A stretch of DNA of 64,000 nucleotides from an uncultured SAR86 cluster bacterium (GTDB taxonomy: Bacteria; Pseudomonadota; Gammaproteobacteria; Magnimaribacterales; D2472): positions 39,320 to 103,319 of the forward strand of contig CACBPT010000002.1 of assembly GCA_902541245.1 (NCBI GenBank), written 5' to 3'. A program made the translations under genes and the position numbers. The notes below the pieces were generated by a model, which made no database searches, was not told the origin of the DNA, and saw nothing but the letters and a program-made list of their open reading frames with translations. Shown here piece by piece: positions 32,160-44,288 of this stretch; the stretch's first letter is position 1, and each line of letters starts with the position of its first letter.

Positions 32160-32972
32160 ATGCCTGAATTGCCGGAGGTTGAAACCTCAGTTCAAGCGAT
32201 TCAAAAATTTAAAAAACAAAATATTGAATCCATAGAGATTTTTAATCCTAATTTAAGGTGGAGAGTAGACTCGCAAGACTTTCAGAAGCTTCATGGTAAA
32301 AAAGTATTAAATATCACCAGAAGAGCTAAATACATAATGATAAATTTTGGTGAATTCGACATCTTGATTCATTTAGGTATGACTGGAACTCTTAGAATTA
32401 CTGATAAATACTCAAATCTTTACAAGAAGCACGATCATGTTGAGCTAATCTTCGAAACTGAAAAAATAATTTTTAATGATCCTAGAAGATTTGGTTCTTT
32501 TCATTTTATTTCAAATCTTGAAAATCATTTCTTATTAAATAGCCTTGGGCCTGAACCACTATCTAAACAATTTGATGGTGCATATCTATTTAATAAGATT
32601 AAGAAATCTAAATCGCCAATAAAGAATGCTTTAATGAATCAAAAAAATGTCGTTGGTATTGGTAATATTTATGCAAACGAAATATTATTTGATGCAAAAA
32701 TTCGACCGACACGAAAATGCAAAACTCTTACAAAAAAAGAAAACATGCAAATTGTAGAATCAACAAAAAAAATTTTGAAACTTGCCATAAAAGCTGGCGG
32801 AACAACTCTTCAAGATTTCTATCAGCCAGATGGCAATAAAGGGTACTTTAAAATTGATTTAATGGTCTATGATCGGGCTGGCAAATATTGCTTATTTTGT
32901 AAAAAGGAAATTATAGCAAGGATCATTCAAGCACAAAGAGCAACGTTTTTTTGTAAAAAGTGCCAAGGTTAA
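32160..32972 (+). CDS. mutM: Formamidopyrimidine-DNA glycosylase
   Basis: MPELPEVETS N-terminus, GNIYANEILF, zinc finger CLFCKKE...CKKCQ. Confidence 0.96.
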   Translation: MPELPEVETSVQAIQKFKKQNIESIEIFNPNLRWRVDSQDFQKLHGKKVLNITRRAKYIMINFGEFDILIHLGMTGTLRITDKYSNLYKKHDHVELIFETEKIIFNDPRRFGSFHFISNLENHFLLNSLGPEPLSKQFDGAYLFNKIKKSKSPIKNALMNQKNVVGIGNIYANEILFDAKIRPTRKCKTLTKKENMQIVESTKKILKLAIKAGGTTLQDFYQPDGNKGYFKIDLMVYDRAGKYCLFCKKEIIARIIQAQRATFFCKKCQG

Positions 32973-33451
32973 TTAGCAATCTTGTTATTCAAGGCAGTTT
33001 TGACATTTTCAGGAACAAATCTTGAAACATCGCCTCCAAAAGTAGCTATTTCTTTAACCAAACTAGATGAAACATATATCAAGGTATCCTTGGGAGTAAA
33101 AAATATGCTCTCAATATCTGGAGCCAAACTTCTATTCATTGTTGCTAATTGAAACTCATATTCAAAATCTGCAACAGCCCTTAGACCTCTGATAATTGCA
33201 ATCGCATTATTGTCTCTTGCCAAATCAACAGTTAGCTGTTTTGAGTAGCCTATAACCTCAATTTTAAGATTGTCTTTAAAGATATCTGAAATAAGCTCTA
33301 TTCTCTCGTCCACAGAAAACAATGGATTCTTTGATTGACTTTCGGCAACACCAAGTATGACTTTGTCAAAAAGGCTAGCAGCTCTCTCTACAATATCAAT
33401 ATGCCCAAATGTAATTGGATCAAATGAGCCTGGATAAATTGCTGTTTTCAT
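32969..33451 (-). CDS. coaD: Pantetheine-phosphate adenylyltransferase
   Basis: AIYPGSFDPITFGHIDIVERAA, IIRGLRAVADFEYEFQLATMN. Confidence 0.97.
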   Translation of the reverse strand: MKTAIYPGSFDPITFGHIDIVERAASLFDKVILGVAESQSKNPLFSVDERIELISDIFKDNLKIEVIGYSKQLTVDLARDNNAIAIIRGLRAVADFEYEFQLATMNRSLAPDIESIFFTPKDTLIYVSSSLVKEIATFGGDVSRFVPENVKTALNNKIAN

Positions 33452-33515
33452 TATCGAATGATACTAAACATTTTTAATTCATCAAAATATACGATGATTA
33501 TGTAAAATAATTCTT

Positions 33516-33692
33516 ATGAATAAAAAAAAGGTAACATCTATTCACAAGTCCAGATCAGAAAAAAAAGATATGCCAAGTGCAGTAGATGATGCTGCCGATG
33601 TAATGTCAAAATATGACAAAATAAATATCAAAAAAAGGGATGAAAAATATAACTTTAAAGAGATTAATTACGAAAAGCCTCCGCATCATTGA
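33516..33692 (+). CDS. Small hypothetical protein (58 aa)
   Basis: ATG...TGA ORF below the supplied track cutoff: MNKKKVTSIHKSRSEKKDMPSAVDDAADVMSKYDKINIKKRDEKYNFKEINYEKPPHH; fills an otherwise empty gap. Confidence 0.4.
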   Translation: MNKKKVTSIHKSRSEKKDMPSAVDDAADVMSKYDKINIKKRDEKYNFKEINYEKPPHH

Positions 33693-33748
33693 CTGAACAA
33701 AAAAAAATAGCCTTATTTGTGAATATTGAATTAATGCTTAGGTGAAAA

Positions 33749-34141
33749 TCAAGCCTCTTTATTTGGGTCCCATATAACTAAATTCTTTCTTTTCAGTCTA
33801 TTGGCGACTAGCTTGTATCTGGACTGTTCCTCGCGCCATTCTTTTATCCAATTCTCACCATCTCTTTCGGCATCTACAAATATTGCATTGGTGAAGGCAA
33901 TTGGAATGATAATTCCAACATGAACCAATATGCTTGTAAGAATGTCATACCCGAGGAATCCTAACCAAAAAATTGCGATAAATCCAAAGGCTGCACTCCA
34001 TATAGAAAATAGAACCAACATAAAATAGGTTTGAAGGCTTGGTTCAACATGCTTCAAAGGATTATATCTAACATCCATAATAGATCTCCACGTATCTACT
34101 ATGAACATTATTACTCTTCTAAATAAACTAGGTTTTTCCAA
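33749..34141 (-). CDS. Small two-TM membrane protein (2TM domain-like), unknown function
   Basis: Two hydrophobic stretches followed by basic tail; directly downstream of katG on same strand. Confidence 0.55.
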   Translation of the reverse strand: MEKPSLFRRVIMFIVDTWRSIMDVRYNPLKHVEPSLQTYFMLVLFSIWSAAFGFIAIFWLGFLGYDILTSILVHVGIIIPIAFTNAIFVDAERDGENWIKEWREEQSRYKLVANRLKRKNLVIWDPNKEA

Positions 34142-34175
34142 TTTTGATTGTTCTTTAAATTAAACGATTAGCTTT

Positions 34176-36308
<2,133 letters not shown>

Positions 36309-36445
36309 TTATACTCACTCCAATGTTTTAATTTTTATAGCATTAAGCTGTGGTTATTAAATACATTACTAAATTTTTATGTATTGGTAAATATATAAAA
36401 AAAGAATGTTATATTCGATTTAATAAATGATAAAATTAATCTATT

Positions 36446-37342
36446 ATGATGACTTTAAAGCAAATTGATTATGCCCTAGCGGTTGCAAAAAACCTTCATT
36501 TTAAAAAAGCAGCCGATGCGTGTTTTATATCTCCCTCAACATTAAGTAATGCAATTACAGAATTAGAAACACAACTTGGTGTAAAAATATTTGAGAGGGA
36601 CAATAAAAAAGTTATTGTTACAAGCCTCGGACAAGAAATTTTAAAGAAGGCTCAGCAAATTAAATTAGATGTCCAAGATATTAAAGAATTAGCAAAACAA
36701 AATTCGCAAGCTCTTAATCATCCAATTTCTTTAGGCATTATTCCAACAGTTAGCCCATATTTTCTGCCCTTAATTCTGCCAACAATACAAAAGGAATTTC
36801 CAAATTTAACTCTTAGAATTGAAGAACTTCAATCACAATTTCTTGTAAAAAAACTTAAAGAAGGAGAGCTTGATATGGCTATACTTGCATTACCATATGA
36901 CCTAAAGGGATTAATAAGCCTTAAGTTTTGGGAAGAAGATTTTTATTTAGTTTCACACAAAAAAAATAAAAATGCTGCAGAAACAGAGATAAAAGCTAAT
37001 CAACTAGATCAATCAAAATTAATGCTTCTCGATGATGGCCATTGTCTTAAAGATCATATTTTAGATGCATGTAATATAGCGAGTGCTTCAAAGCATTCCC
37101 TTAAAGCTTCAAGTTTATTAACCCTTATTCAATTAGTTAAAGGGCAGATGGGAAGTACACTTGTGCCACAAATGGCTTTGAAAGAGTTAGTAGGCTCAAG
37201 AAAAGAATTATCAATCTCACACTTAAATGAACCAGGACCACATAGGGAAATAGCACTTATTGTTAGAGAAAATTATGCAGGTATTGAAAGTGCAATGTTA
37301 CTATTAGATTTTTTTAAGAGATCTCTTAAAAAAATCTCTTAA
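36446..37342 (+). CDS. oxyR: LysR-family regulator, OxyR-like
   Basis: HTH KQIDYALAVAKNLHFKKAADACFISPSTLSNAITELE; LDDGHCLKDH resembles OxyR redox region; divergent from katG. Confidence 0.85.
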   Translation: MMTLKQIDYALAVAKNLHFKKAADACFISPSTLSNAITELETQLGVKIFERDNKKVIVTSLGQEILKKAQQIKLDVQDIKELAKQNSQALNHPISLGIIPTVSPYFLPLILPTIQKEFPNLTLRIEELQSQFLVKKLKEGELDMAILALPYDLKGLISLKFWEEDFYLVSHKKNKNAAETEIKANQLDQSKLMLLDDGHCLKDHILDACNIASASKHSLKASSLLTLIQLVKGQMGSTLVPQMALKELVGSRKELSISHLNEPGPHREIALIVRENYAGIESAMLLLDFFKRSLKKIS

Positions 37343-37629
37343 TGTTCCATGATTAATGGTCCAGACGCAGGATCGGTGACACCTAGTTCCTCAGAAATTT
37401 CCTCCAACATATGCCTTATGGTATCTAAAAAGCCAATCATATCTGGCATGGCTTTATCCATGGAATCCTTAGAATCCCATAAGCCCATACTACAAAATTT
37501 GTTATCGTCAATTTGAACTAATTTCGCTGATATTTGACCATCATTTAAATTAGCCTCTTCAAAAGTTTTCAAAAAATCTTCTCTAAATTCTGGTTTTACG
37601 TGGAATTTTACAATATTCATATGTGACAT
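37339..37629 (-). CDS. Antibiotic biosynthesis monooxygenase (ABM)-like small protein
   Basis: ~96 aa, IVKFHVKPEFREDFLKTFEEA and SMGLWDSKDSMDKAM. Confidence 0.55.
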   Translation of the reverse strand: MSHMNIVKFHVKPEFREDFLKTFEEANLNDGQISAKLVQIDDNKFCSMGLWDSKDSMDKAMPDMIGFLDTIRHMLEEISEELGVTDPASGPLIMEH

Positions 37630-37717
37630 AAGTTTCTCCGAAATTATTTTATATTTTTTTCTAATTTTACATAAACTGGCTTGATTGAATGCTCAATCAA
37701 GAGCACTAATCAAACTA

Positions 37718-38155
37718 TTATTTTAATTCATCCAATTCAACAGTTTTTTGCCATTGAAGCTTAAAATCTCTGGAGATAAATTTAGCTTTACTATCTCGGA
37801 CCTCAATAACATCTGAATAAATGATTCCCATATCTAATTTATGGAGACTTCCTTCATTATCAAATATGTGACTGGCAATACAATAGGTATCTCCTTTATA
37901 AGTATTTTCTTGCCACTCTCCATTAACATTCATTATTTGATGCATGGTACTTTTATAATTTTCTAATTGTTGCATTGCAGCTATAAAATTCTTTAAGCCA
38001 TTAATCTCATAGTGACCATACATAGAAAATTCGTCCCACATAATAGAACCTAAGGATGAAAATTGTCTTTTATCAATATAAGATGCATACAAATTAGACA
38101 ATTTTGTGGGCACCATAACGACAGAAGTTTTAGATGTTATAACTCTATTTTCCAC
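37718..38155 (-). CDS. SnoaL/NTF2-like protein
   Basis: 145 aa, cone-fold-like pattern (YASYIDKRQFSSLGSIMWDEFSMYG...HIFDNEGSLHKLDMGIIYSDVIEVRDSKAKFISRDFKLQW). Confidence 0.6.
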   Translation of the reverse strand: MENRVITSKTSVVMVPTKLSNLYASYIDKRQFSSLGSIMWDEFSMYGHYEINGLKNFIAAMQQLENYKSTMHQIMNVNGEWQENTYKGDTYCIASHIFDNEGSLHKLDMGIIYSDVIEVRDSKAKFISRDFKLQWQKTVELDELK

Positions 38156-39041
38156 TATTTTTTACCTCTGAAATCAATTTTAAAACTTTATAAATATCCT
38201 CAGGCCCTTGAACAAAATTAATTGGAAACACTTCAACTTCATCTAATCCAGCTGCCATCGATTTTTCAATCTCCTTGAGAGTTAGTTGAATGTTGGGCAA
38301 TCCGTCCTCATCAACACAAGTTGGAAGTTGACCCCTTATCCTTGGCTGATCCTTCCTTCCTGCATTTATAAAAGCTTCAGATAATATTTGTTTACCCTCA
38401 GAAATAAAATCTCTACTAGTTTTGATTGGAATCCAGCCGTGTCCGACTCTAGCAATTCTAGAGGCATTTTCAGGTGTCATTTTTAAACCAAATAATAATG
38501 GCAGATCTTTGCCTTGTGGAGGTTGAGGATGACACCAGATATCATCAAAATTAAAATATTTGCCGTGAAATGAGATCGGGCTATCTTCCCAAAGTAATTT
38601 ACAGATATCTAAAGTTTCCCAGAATATCTCATCTCTATTTTCAAAGCTTAGTCCAGCAGTATCATATTCCTCTTTTTGCCAACCCAAACCCACTCCAAGC
38701 TCTAATCGTCCTTTTGAAATAGAATCTATAGTTGCAGCTGTCTTTGCAAGCAATGCAGGATTTCTTAAGGGCGCTATCAGTACAGCAGTAGCTAATTTTA
38801 TATTTGTTGTGTTGGAGGCAATCATTGTTAGAAGAGATAGTGGCTCATACCATGGAGCTTCTGATGGGAGTGGGAATTTTCCAAACGGATATTTATGAAG
38901 ATTTTTACCCATCACCACATGATCAGTAACACTAACAGAGTCAAAACCAAGTTCCTCTCCCATTTGAGAAATTTCAATTAAAGATGAAATATCTCCACCA
39001 TAAAAATTTTCTAAACCAAATAGACCCAAAACTAATTTCAT
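38145..39041 (-). CDS. LLM-class (luciferase-like) flavin/F420-dependent oxidoreductase
   Basis: GFDSVSVTDHVVM, LATAVLIAPLRNPALLAKTAATIDSISKGRLELGVGLGWQKEEY. Confidence 0.9.
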   Translation of the reverse strand: MKLVLGLFGLENFYGGDISSLIEISQMGEELGFDSVSVTDHVVMGKNLHKYPFGKFPLPSEAPWYEPLSLLTMIASNTTNIKLATAVLIAPLRNPALLAKTAATIDSISKGRLELGVGLGWQKEEYDTAGLSFENRDEIFWETLDICKLLWEDSPISFHGKYFNFDDIWCHPQPPQGKDLPLLFGLKMTPENASRIARVGHGWIPIKTSRDFISEGKQILSEAFINAGRKDQPRIRGQLPTCVDEDGLPNIQLTLKEIEKSMAAGLDEVEVFPINFVQGPEDIYKVLKLISEVKNSGK

Positions 39042-39112
39042 ATATTTCTCATTTAAAAATTTGATTGTACGAATATTTTGTATTCAATGCACTTCATTAA
39101 AATTAATAATTC

Positions 39113-39826
39113 CTAAAATAATAATATCAAAGCTAGTAAAGATAATAATAACTTTAGGACAACATAAAACTTTTCAAAAGAAATATAACCAATCAACTTT
39201 TTTCCTAACAATGCCCCTGCATAACCATTAATAGCAAGAATAATGATAAAAGAAAGGTAATCTCTAAGAGAGAAATTAAAAAAATACATAAATAAAATAA
39301 TTTTAATGGAATGCTGAAAAATCATAACTGCCCCGTGATTAGCTACTAAAACTTCTGGTGATAAATCTTTTGTTCTCATGTAGGACGTTACCAATGGTCC
39401 ATTTGCTCCAATAAAAACACCTGCAAAGCCAGAAATAAATCCGCAAAACCAGTCATTTTTCATAATTGAAAGAACAAAATTATCTAAAGGAGCCCAAGTA
39501 AAAAATAATATAGTTACAGCAATTAACCAAATTAATACTTCTTCAGATACTGATCCAAATAATAAAATTGCACAAAATGCACCAAAGATAGTCGCAATTA
39601 GAATATTTTTAATAAGTTGCCATTTAAAAAATTCTTTATAAACATATGTCCTGGATAAGTTATTCGAGAGTTGAATGGCTCCATGCAAAGGAATAAGTGT
39701 ACCGGGGGAGAAATATTGAGCCAATGCAACAAGCATTATCAAACCGCCACCAACACTAAAAACAGAGGTTAACAAAGATGTTAAGAAAGATAAAATGGAG
39801 AAAAAAATAATAAACTCTAGTGACAT
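39113..39826 (-). CDS. TauE/SafE family sulfite exporter/permease
   Basis: Multi-TM; SVGGGLIMLVALAQYFSPGTLIPLHGAIQLSNN, GFAGVFIGANGPLVTSYM. Confidence 0.85.
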   Translation of the reverse strand: MSLEFIIFFSILSFLTSLLTSVFSVGGGLIMLVALAQYFSPGTLIPLHGAIQLSNNLSRTYVYKEFFKWQLIKNILIATIFGAFCAILLFGSVSEEVLIWLIAVTILFFTWAPLDNFVLSIMKNDWFCGFISGFAGVFIGANGPLVTSYMRTKDLSPEVLVANHGAVMIFQHSIKIILFMYFFNFSLRDYLSFIIILAINGYAGALLGKKLIGYISFEKFYVVLKLLLSLLALILLF

Positions 39827-39868
39827 GTAAGAGTGTGTTTTTAGTTATAAAGGAATTAAGATTAACTC

Positions 39869-42316
39869 ATGAATAATATAGAGCAAATTATTAATGACCT
39901 AACATTAGAAGAAAAAGTATCACTCCTCAGTGGTTTTAACTCTTGGTATACCAATAAAATAGAGAGGAAATCCATTCCAAGCATTAAGATGTCAGATGGA
40001 CCAAATGGAGTAAGGGGAGATTCCAATTCAGGTAAATCATCAGCTTGTTTTCCTTGCGCAATATCAATAGGTTCCTCTTGGGATCTCGATCAAGTAAAAA
40101 AAATAGGTGTTGCTTTGGGTGAAGAAGCTCAAGCAAAAAATGTGGATGTACTCTTAGGCCCTACAATTAATATTCATAGGCATCCTTTAGGAGGACGACA
40201 TTTTGAAAGTTTTTCAGAAGACCCATTCTTGACTGGAAAAATTGCATCTAGTTATGTTCAAGGCGTTCAATCTCAAAATGTTGCAGCCTGCCTGAAACAT
40301 TTTGTAGGTAATGATACTGAATTTGAAAGGCATTCGATCAGTTCAAATATTGATGAACGAACGCTGAGAGAAATATATCTTTTACCATTTGAAATAGGAG
40401 TGAAAGAAGGTAATGCAAAAGTTGTAATGAGTGCTTACAACAAATTAAATAATGTCTACTGCAGCTCTCATCAGGAATTACTTTTAGAAATTTTAAAAAA
40501 AGATTGGGGCTTTGACGGATATGTTGTAAGCGACTGGGGTGCGGCTCTTGAAACTGAAGAAAATGCCAAGGGTGGATTAGATCTTGAAATGCCTGGACCT
40601 AGTAATGTTTGGGGCAATGCTTTGATTGAAGCAATAAAAAATAAAAAGGTTGCAGAGGATTTGATTGATGACAAGGTAAAAAGGATCTTATCAGTAGCAG
40701 AATTCTCAAAACGTTTTGATCAACCAAAAATTAAGAATGAAGAGGCCATTGATAATCCAGAGCATAGAAAATTATTAAGAAAAGCTGCAGCTGACGGAAT
40801 GGTTCTTTTAAAGAATGATGATATGTTGCCTCTTAAAAAAGATATAAAAAAATTAGCAATAATTGGGCCTAATGCAAAAGAGGCGCAGATTATTGGGGGA
40901 GGAAGTGCAAGCCTAAAACCTCACTATCAAGTCCATCCATTGGAAGCAATACAAGCAAGGATCGGATCTAAAACAGAAATTTTATATTCAAAAGGTTGTC
41001 ATACACATAAATATCTTCCAAAGATTAATGAAAAGTTAATGGGATCATCCGATGGTTTTTTGGTGGAGTATTTCGATGGAGAAAATTTTGAGGAAAATCT
41101 ACTCTTTAAAGAAAATTTAAGGGGCAGTAAGTTCTGGGTTTTCGAAGGTTTTGCTAAGGAAATCATTGGTAAAGAGGAAAGATCAAAAACGTCAGTAAAA
41201 TTTTCTTGTGCATACACTCCAGATATTGCTGGCGAGCATGCATTTGAGATTTTTGGTATTGGTCAATGTCGCATGTTGATAGATGACAAAGAGCTGATTG
41301 ATAATTGGAATAATATTGAGCCTGGTGAAGCATTTTTTACTTTTGGATCCGCATCAAGAAAAGGATTTGCAAATCTTGAGAAGGGGAAAACTTATAAAGT
41401 AGAAGTACAGTATTACTTTGAAGGAAATTTTCCTGCCCTCTATATTGGTTGTCAGCCTCCTGACAAGATTAATTTATTTTCAGAAGCTATTGATGTTGCC
41501 TCTGAGGCAGATGCAGTAATTTTGATTGTGGGGACTAATTCTGACTGGGAAACAGAAGGCAACGATAGAGCAGATCTTAATCTGCCAACAAATCAGAATG
41601 CTTTAATTGATTCAGTTTTAAATACTAATAAAAATACAGCATTAGTTATTAATACAGGATCGCCAGTTAACATTCCATGGTCAAATAAGGCTAAGGCTAT
41701 ATTACAAACGTGGTTTGCGGGACAAGAGTTTGGAAATGCTTTATTTGATATTTTATCTGGGGAAATAAATCCCTCTGGAAAATTACCAACATCATTTCCT
41801 GTGAGGATTGAAGATACACCAGCATTTAAATCATATCCTGGTAAAAATTTACAAATGAACTATGATGAAAAACTTTTAATAGGCTATAGGTGGTATGAGA
41901 AACAATCTATTCAGCCATTATTTTGCTTTGGTCATGGATTGTCTTACACAAAATTTAAATACAAAAATTTAGAGATCAACATAGAGGATAATAAAGAAGT
42001 TTCATGCAAATTTTCCATTAAAAACATAGGGGAAATTTCAGGCGCTGAAATAGCTCAATGTTATCTTCGCTATACAAAAAATTTAGAAAATGAGCCCAGC
42101 AAAACACTTCAAGGTTTTTGTAAAGTAAATATTGATGCTCTTGAAGAAAAAAATGTTGAGATAAGACTGACACAAAGAAATTTTTCTTATTGGTCCACAG
42201 ATACTAAATCTTGGCAGATTAGAGATGGCTCATATGAGATTTTGATTGGATCATCTGTTGAAACTATCTATTTAAAATCCTCAATCAAGCTTGAGAAAGT
42301 TCTTGAAGTTCTTTAG
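39869..42316 (+). CDS. Glycoside hydrolase family 3 beta-glucosidase with PA14-like insert
   Basis: VVSDWGAALETEE GH3 nucleophile region; GSASLKPHYQVHPLEAI; PA14-like insert (EYFDGENFEENLLFKENL...GEHAFEIFGIGQCRMLIDD). Confidence 0.93.
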   Translation: MNNIEQIINDLTLEEKVSLLSGFNSWYTNKIERKSIPSIKMSDGPNGVRGDSNSGKSSACFPCAISIGSSWDLDQVKKIGVALGEEAQAKNVDVLLGPTINIHRHPLGGRHFESFSEDPFLTGKIASSYVQGVQSQNVAACLKHFVGNDTEFERHSISSNIDERTLREIYLLPFEIGVKEGNAKVVMSAYNKLNNVYCSSHQELLLEILKKDWGFDGYVVSDWGAALETEENAKGGLDLEMPGPSNVWGNALIEAIKNKKVAEDLIDDKVKRILSVAEFSKRFDQPKIKNEEAIDNPEHRKLLRKAAADGMVLLKNDDMLPLKKDIKKLAIIGPNAKEAQIIGGGSASLKPHYQVHPLEAIQARIGSKTEILYSKGCHTHKYLPKINEKLMGSSDGFLVEYFDGENFEENLLFKENLRGSKFWVFEGFAKEIIGKEERSKTSVKFSCAYTPDIAGEHAFEIFGIGQCRMLIDDKELIDNWNNIEPGEAFFTFGSASRKGFANLEKGKTYKVEVQYYFEGNFPALYIGCQPPDKINLFSEAIDVASEADAVILIVGTNSDWETEGNDRADLNLPTNQNALIDSVLNTNKNTALVINTGSPVNIPWSNKAKAILQTWFAGQEFGNALFDILSGEINPSGKLPTSFPVRIEDTPAFKSYPGKNLQMNYDEKLLIGYRWYEKQSIQPLFCFGHGLSYTKFKYKNLEINIEDNKEVSCKFSIKNIGEISGAEIAQCYLRYTKNLENEPSKTLQGFCKVNIDALEEKNVEIRLTQRNFSYWSTDTKSWQIRDGSYEILIGSSVETIYLKSSIKLEKVLEVL

Positions 42317-44288
42317 CAGTGAGTTCAACTTTGGATGCTTCTATTGAACTATTGGTCTCAACTAAAGTTCTTGGACCGATGAGTGGAAAAATTAAATCAG
42401 ATTGATGAAGAACATACGCCAAAGCAATTTGAATTGGTTCTAGCCCTCTTTTTTCTGCCAATTCAAAGCACTTATCTCTTCTTTTTAAGTTTTTTTCATA
42501 ATGCCAAACTCTCATTTCTTCATCCAAAGTGGGATTTGAAAAATGATTATTTGATATCTGTTCTTTTTTCTTAATAAAAAATCCTCTGGCTTGAGAAGAC
42601 CAAGGAAATAATAAAATCTTTTCTTTGATAATGTACTCAAGAAATTCCTTATTTACTCCAACACAACCCGGCCACACAGGCTTAATCATTTCGGCTAAGC
42701 TAAAATTATTGCTTAGAACAGAGAATGGTTCTATTTTATTTTTTAACGCAATATTTCTAGCTTCAGAGAACCTATCTAATTCCCAATTTGAGGCTCCTAA
42801 TACATCAATCAAACCCTCATCACGAATTTCTGACAATGCGTGAACAAATTCATCAACAGGTACGTCTTTATTATCACGGTGAAGACAAAAAATATCTATT
42901 TTTGAAAGTTTGAGCCGATCAAGCGATTCAAGAATTTGAGGTCGAATAAATTGTGGCTCACATTGAGGAGTATGAGCAGCCTTGCCAATAACAATTACAT
43001 CATTTGCAACTCCTCTGGAATTAATCCAATCACCAAGATATTTATCTCCTTTTCCATGGTTATAAATATATGCTGTGTCAAAAATTCTTCCGCCTGATCC
43101 ATAGAAATGATCAAACATTGTAAAGGCATGCAGATAAGAGGTTTGATTATCACAACCTATTGCAAGTCTCGAACCAATTTTACTAATTTTTGGTAAAGTC
43201 ATTTCTTTGAGTATTGGTATTTTCATCTTAAAAACATGCGATGAGTAAATTGGGGAGTTCTTTAAGGAACTTTTTGGGCACTCAATTTTTATTTTTTTTC
43301 TCCATTGATCAAGCCAAAACATATTGCTCTGAGTTTCGGCGTGAGTAATAAAATCTGATTCTATTTTTTTCTTAAGAATGCAACTAGAAGCATGTTCAAT
43401 TTCTCTAGCAAACAAACCAAATTCATCGAGACACGAAATTTCTTTTTTACCTGCATCTGGAATTGAAATAAAAATAGATGATTTTCCATCTTGAAATTGT
43501 CCACAATGCCATGGCTGATCAACAGTGATGGATTTTTGATTGCTTGATATAACAAGATTATTAGCAAAGTTTTCATTTATTGCACAGCTAATTTTTGCCT
43601 CAATTGTCTCTGAAAAAATTAAATGTGCATGTGACTGAGCATCAACGCCTGTTTCATCTAATTGACCTGTTGCAGAAAACTCTTTTGGTTCTGCAAAAGG
43701 AGTTCCCTGCAAATGACCTGCTATTAACTTACACATTGTGAGGGGATAGCATCCTATATCTAAGATTGCGCCACCCCCTAAATCGGGATTTCTTAATCTG
43801 TGATCCTTTGCAACCTTGGCTTCAAAACCGAATGAAGCTTCAATTAAGATTTTTTCTTTTGTATCTGAAAAAATATTTAAATTTTCTAAAATATTTTTTG
43901 TTTGAGGATGCATTCTATACATGAATCCTTCCATTAAAAAAATATTTGATTGAATAGCTAGGTCAATAAGAATCATGCTCTCATGAGCATTCATTGCAAA
44001 TGGCTTCTCACAAAGAACATGTTTACAATTTTTAATAGCTGCTAATGTATGAACAAAATGTTCGCTGTGGGGCGTTGCGACATAAACTGCATCTATTTCA
44101 GCTGAAGATAAAAAATCTTCTAATTGATAATGAGCATCAATGTTAAATTTTTTAGCAAAAGCATTTGCTGCATCAACATTTCTACCAAATACTGATATTA
44201 ATTTAGAATTTGAGGTTGATTTTATAGAATGCCCAAAAGCAGATGCTATTGAGCCAGAGCCAATAATCCCCCAATTAATTTGTTTCAT
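42285..44288 (-). CDS. Fusion protein: Gfo/Idh/MocA oxidoreductase (N) + aldo/keto reductase (C)
   Basis: N-term NWGIIGSGSIASAFGHS...VLCEKPFAMNAHES; C-term SRLAIGCDNQTSY...RIFDTAYIYNHGKGDKYLG...DVIVIGKAAH; continuous 667-aa ORF. Confidence 0.9.
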   Translation of the reverse strand: MKQINWGIIGSGSIASAFGHSIKSTSNSKLISVFGRNVDAANAFAKKFNIDAHYQLEDFLSSAEIDAVYVATPHSEHFVHTLAAIKNCKHVLCEKPFAMNAHESMILIDLAIQSNIFLMEGFMYRMHPQTKNILENLNIFSDTKEKILIEASFGFEAKVAKDHRLRNPDLGGGAILDIGCYPLTMCKLIAGHLQGTPFAEPKEFSATGQLDETGVDAQSHAHLIFSETIEAKISCAINENFANNLVISSNQKSITVDQPWHCGQFQDGKSSIFISIPDAGKKEISCLDEFGLFAREIEHASSCILKKKIESDFITHAETQSNMFWLDQWRKKIKIECPKSSLKNSPIYSSHVFKMKIPILKEMTLPKISKIGSRLAIGCDNQTSYLHAFTMFDHFYGSGGRIFDTAYIYNHGKGDKYLGDWINSRGVANDVIVIGKAAHTPQCEPQFIRPQILESLDRLKLSKIDIFCLHRDNKDVPVDEFVHALSEIRDEGLIDVLGASNWELDRFSEARNIALKNKIEPFSVLSNNFSLAEMIKPVWPGCVGVNKEFLEYIIKEKILLFPWSSQARGFFIKKKEQISNNHFSNPTLDEEMRVWHYEKNLKRRDKCFELAEKRGLEPIQIALAYVLHQSDLIFPLIGPRTLVETNSSIEASKVELTAKELQELSQA

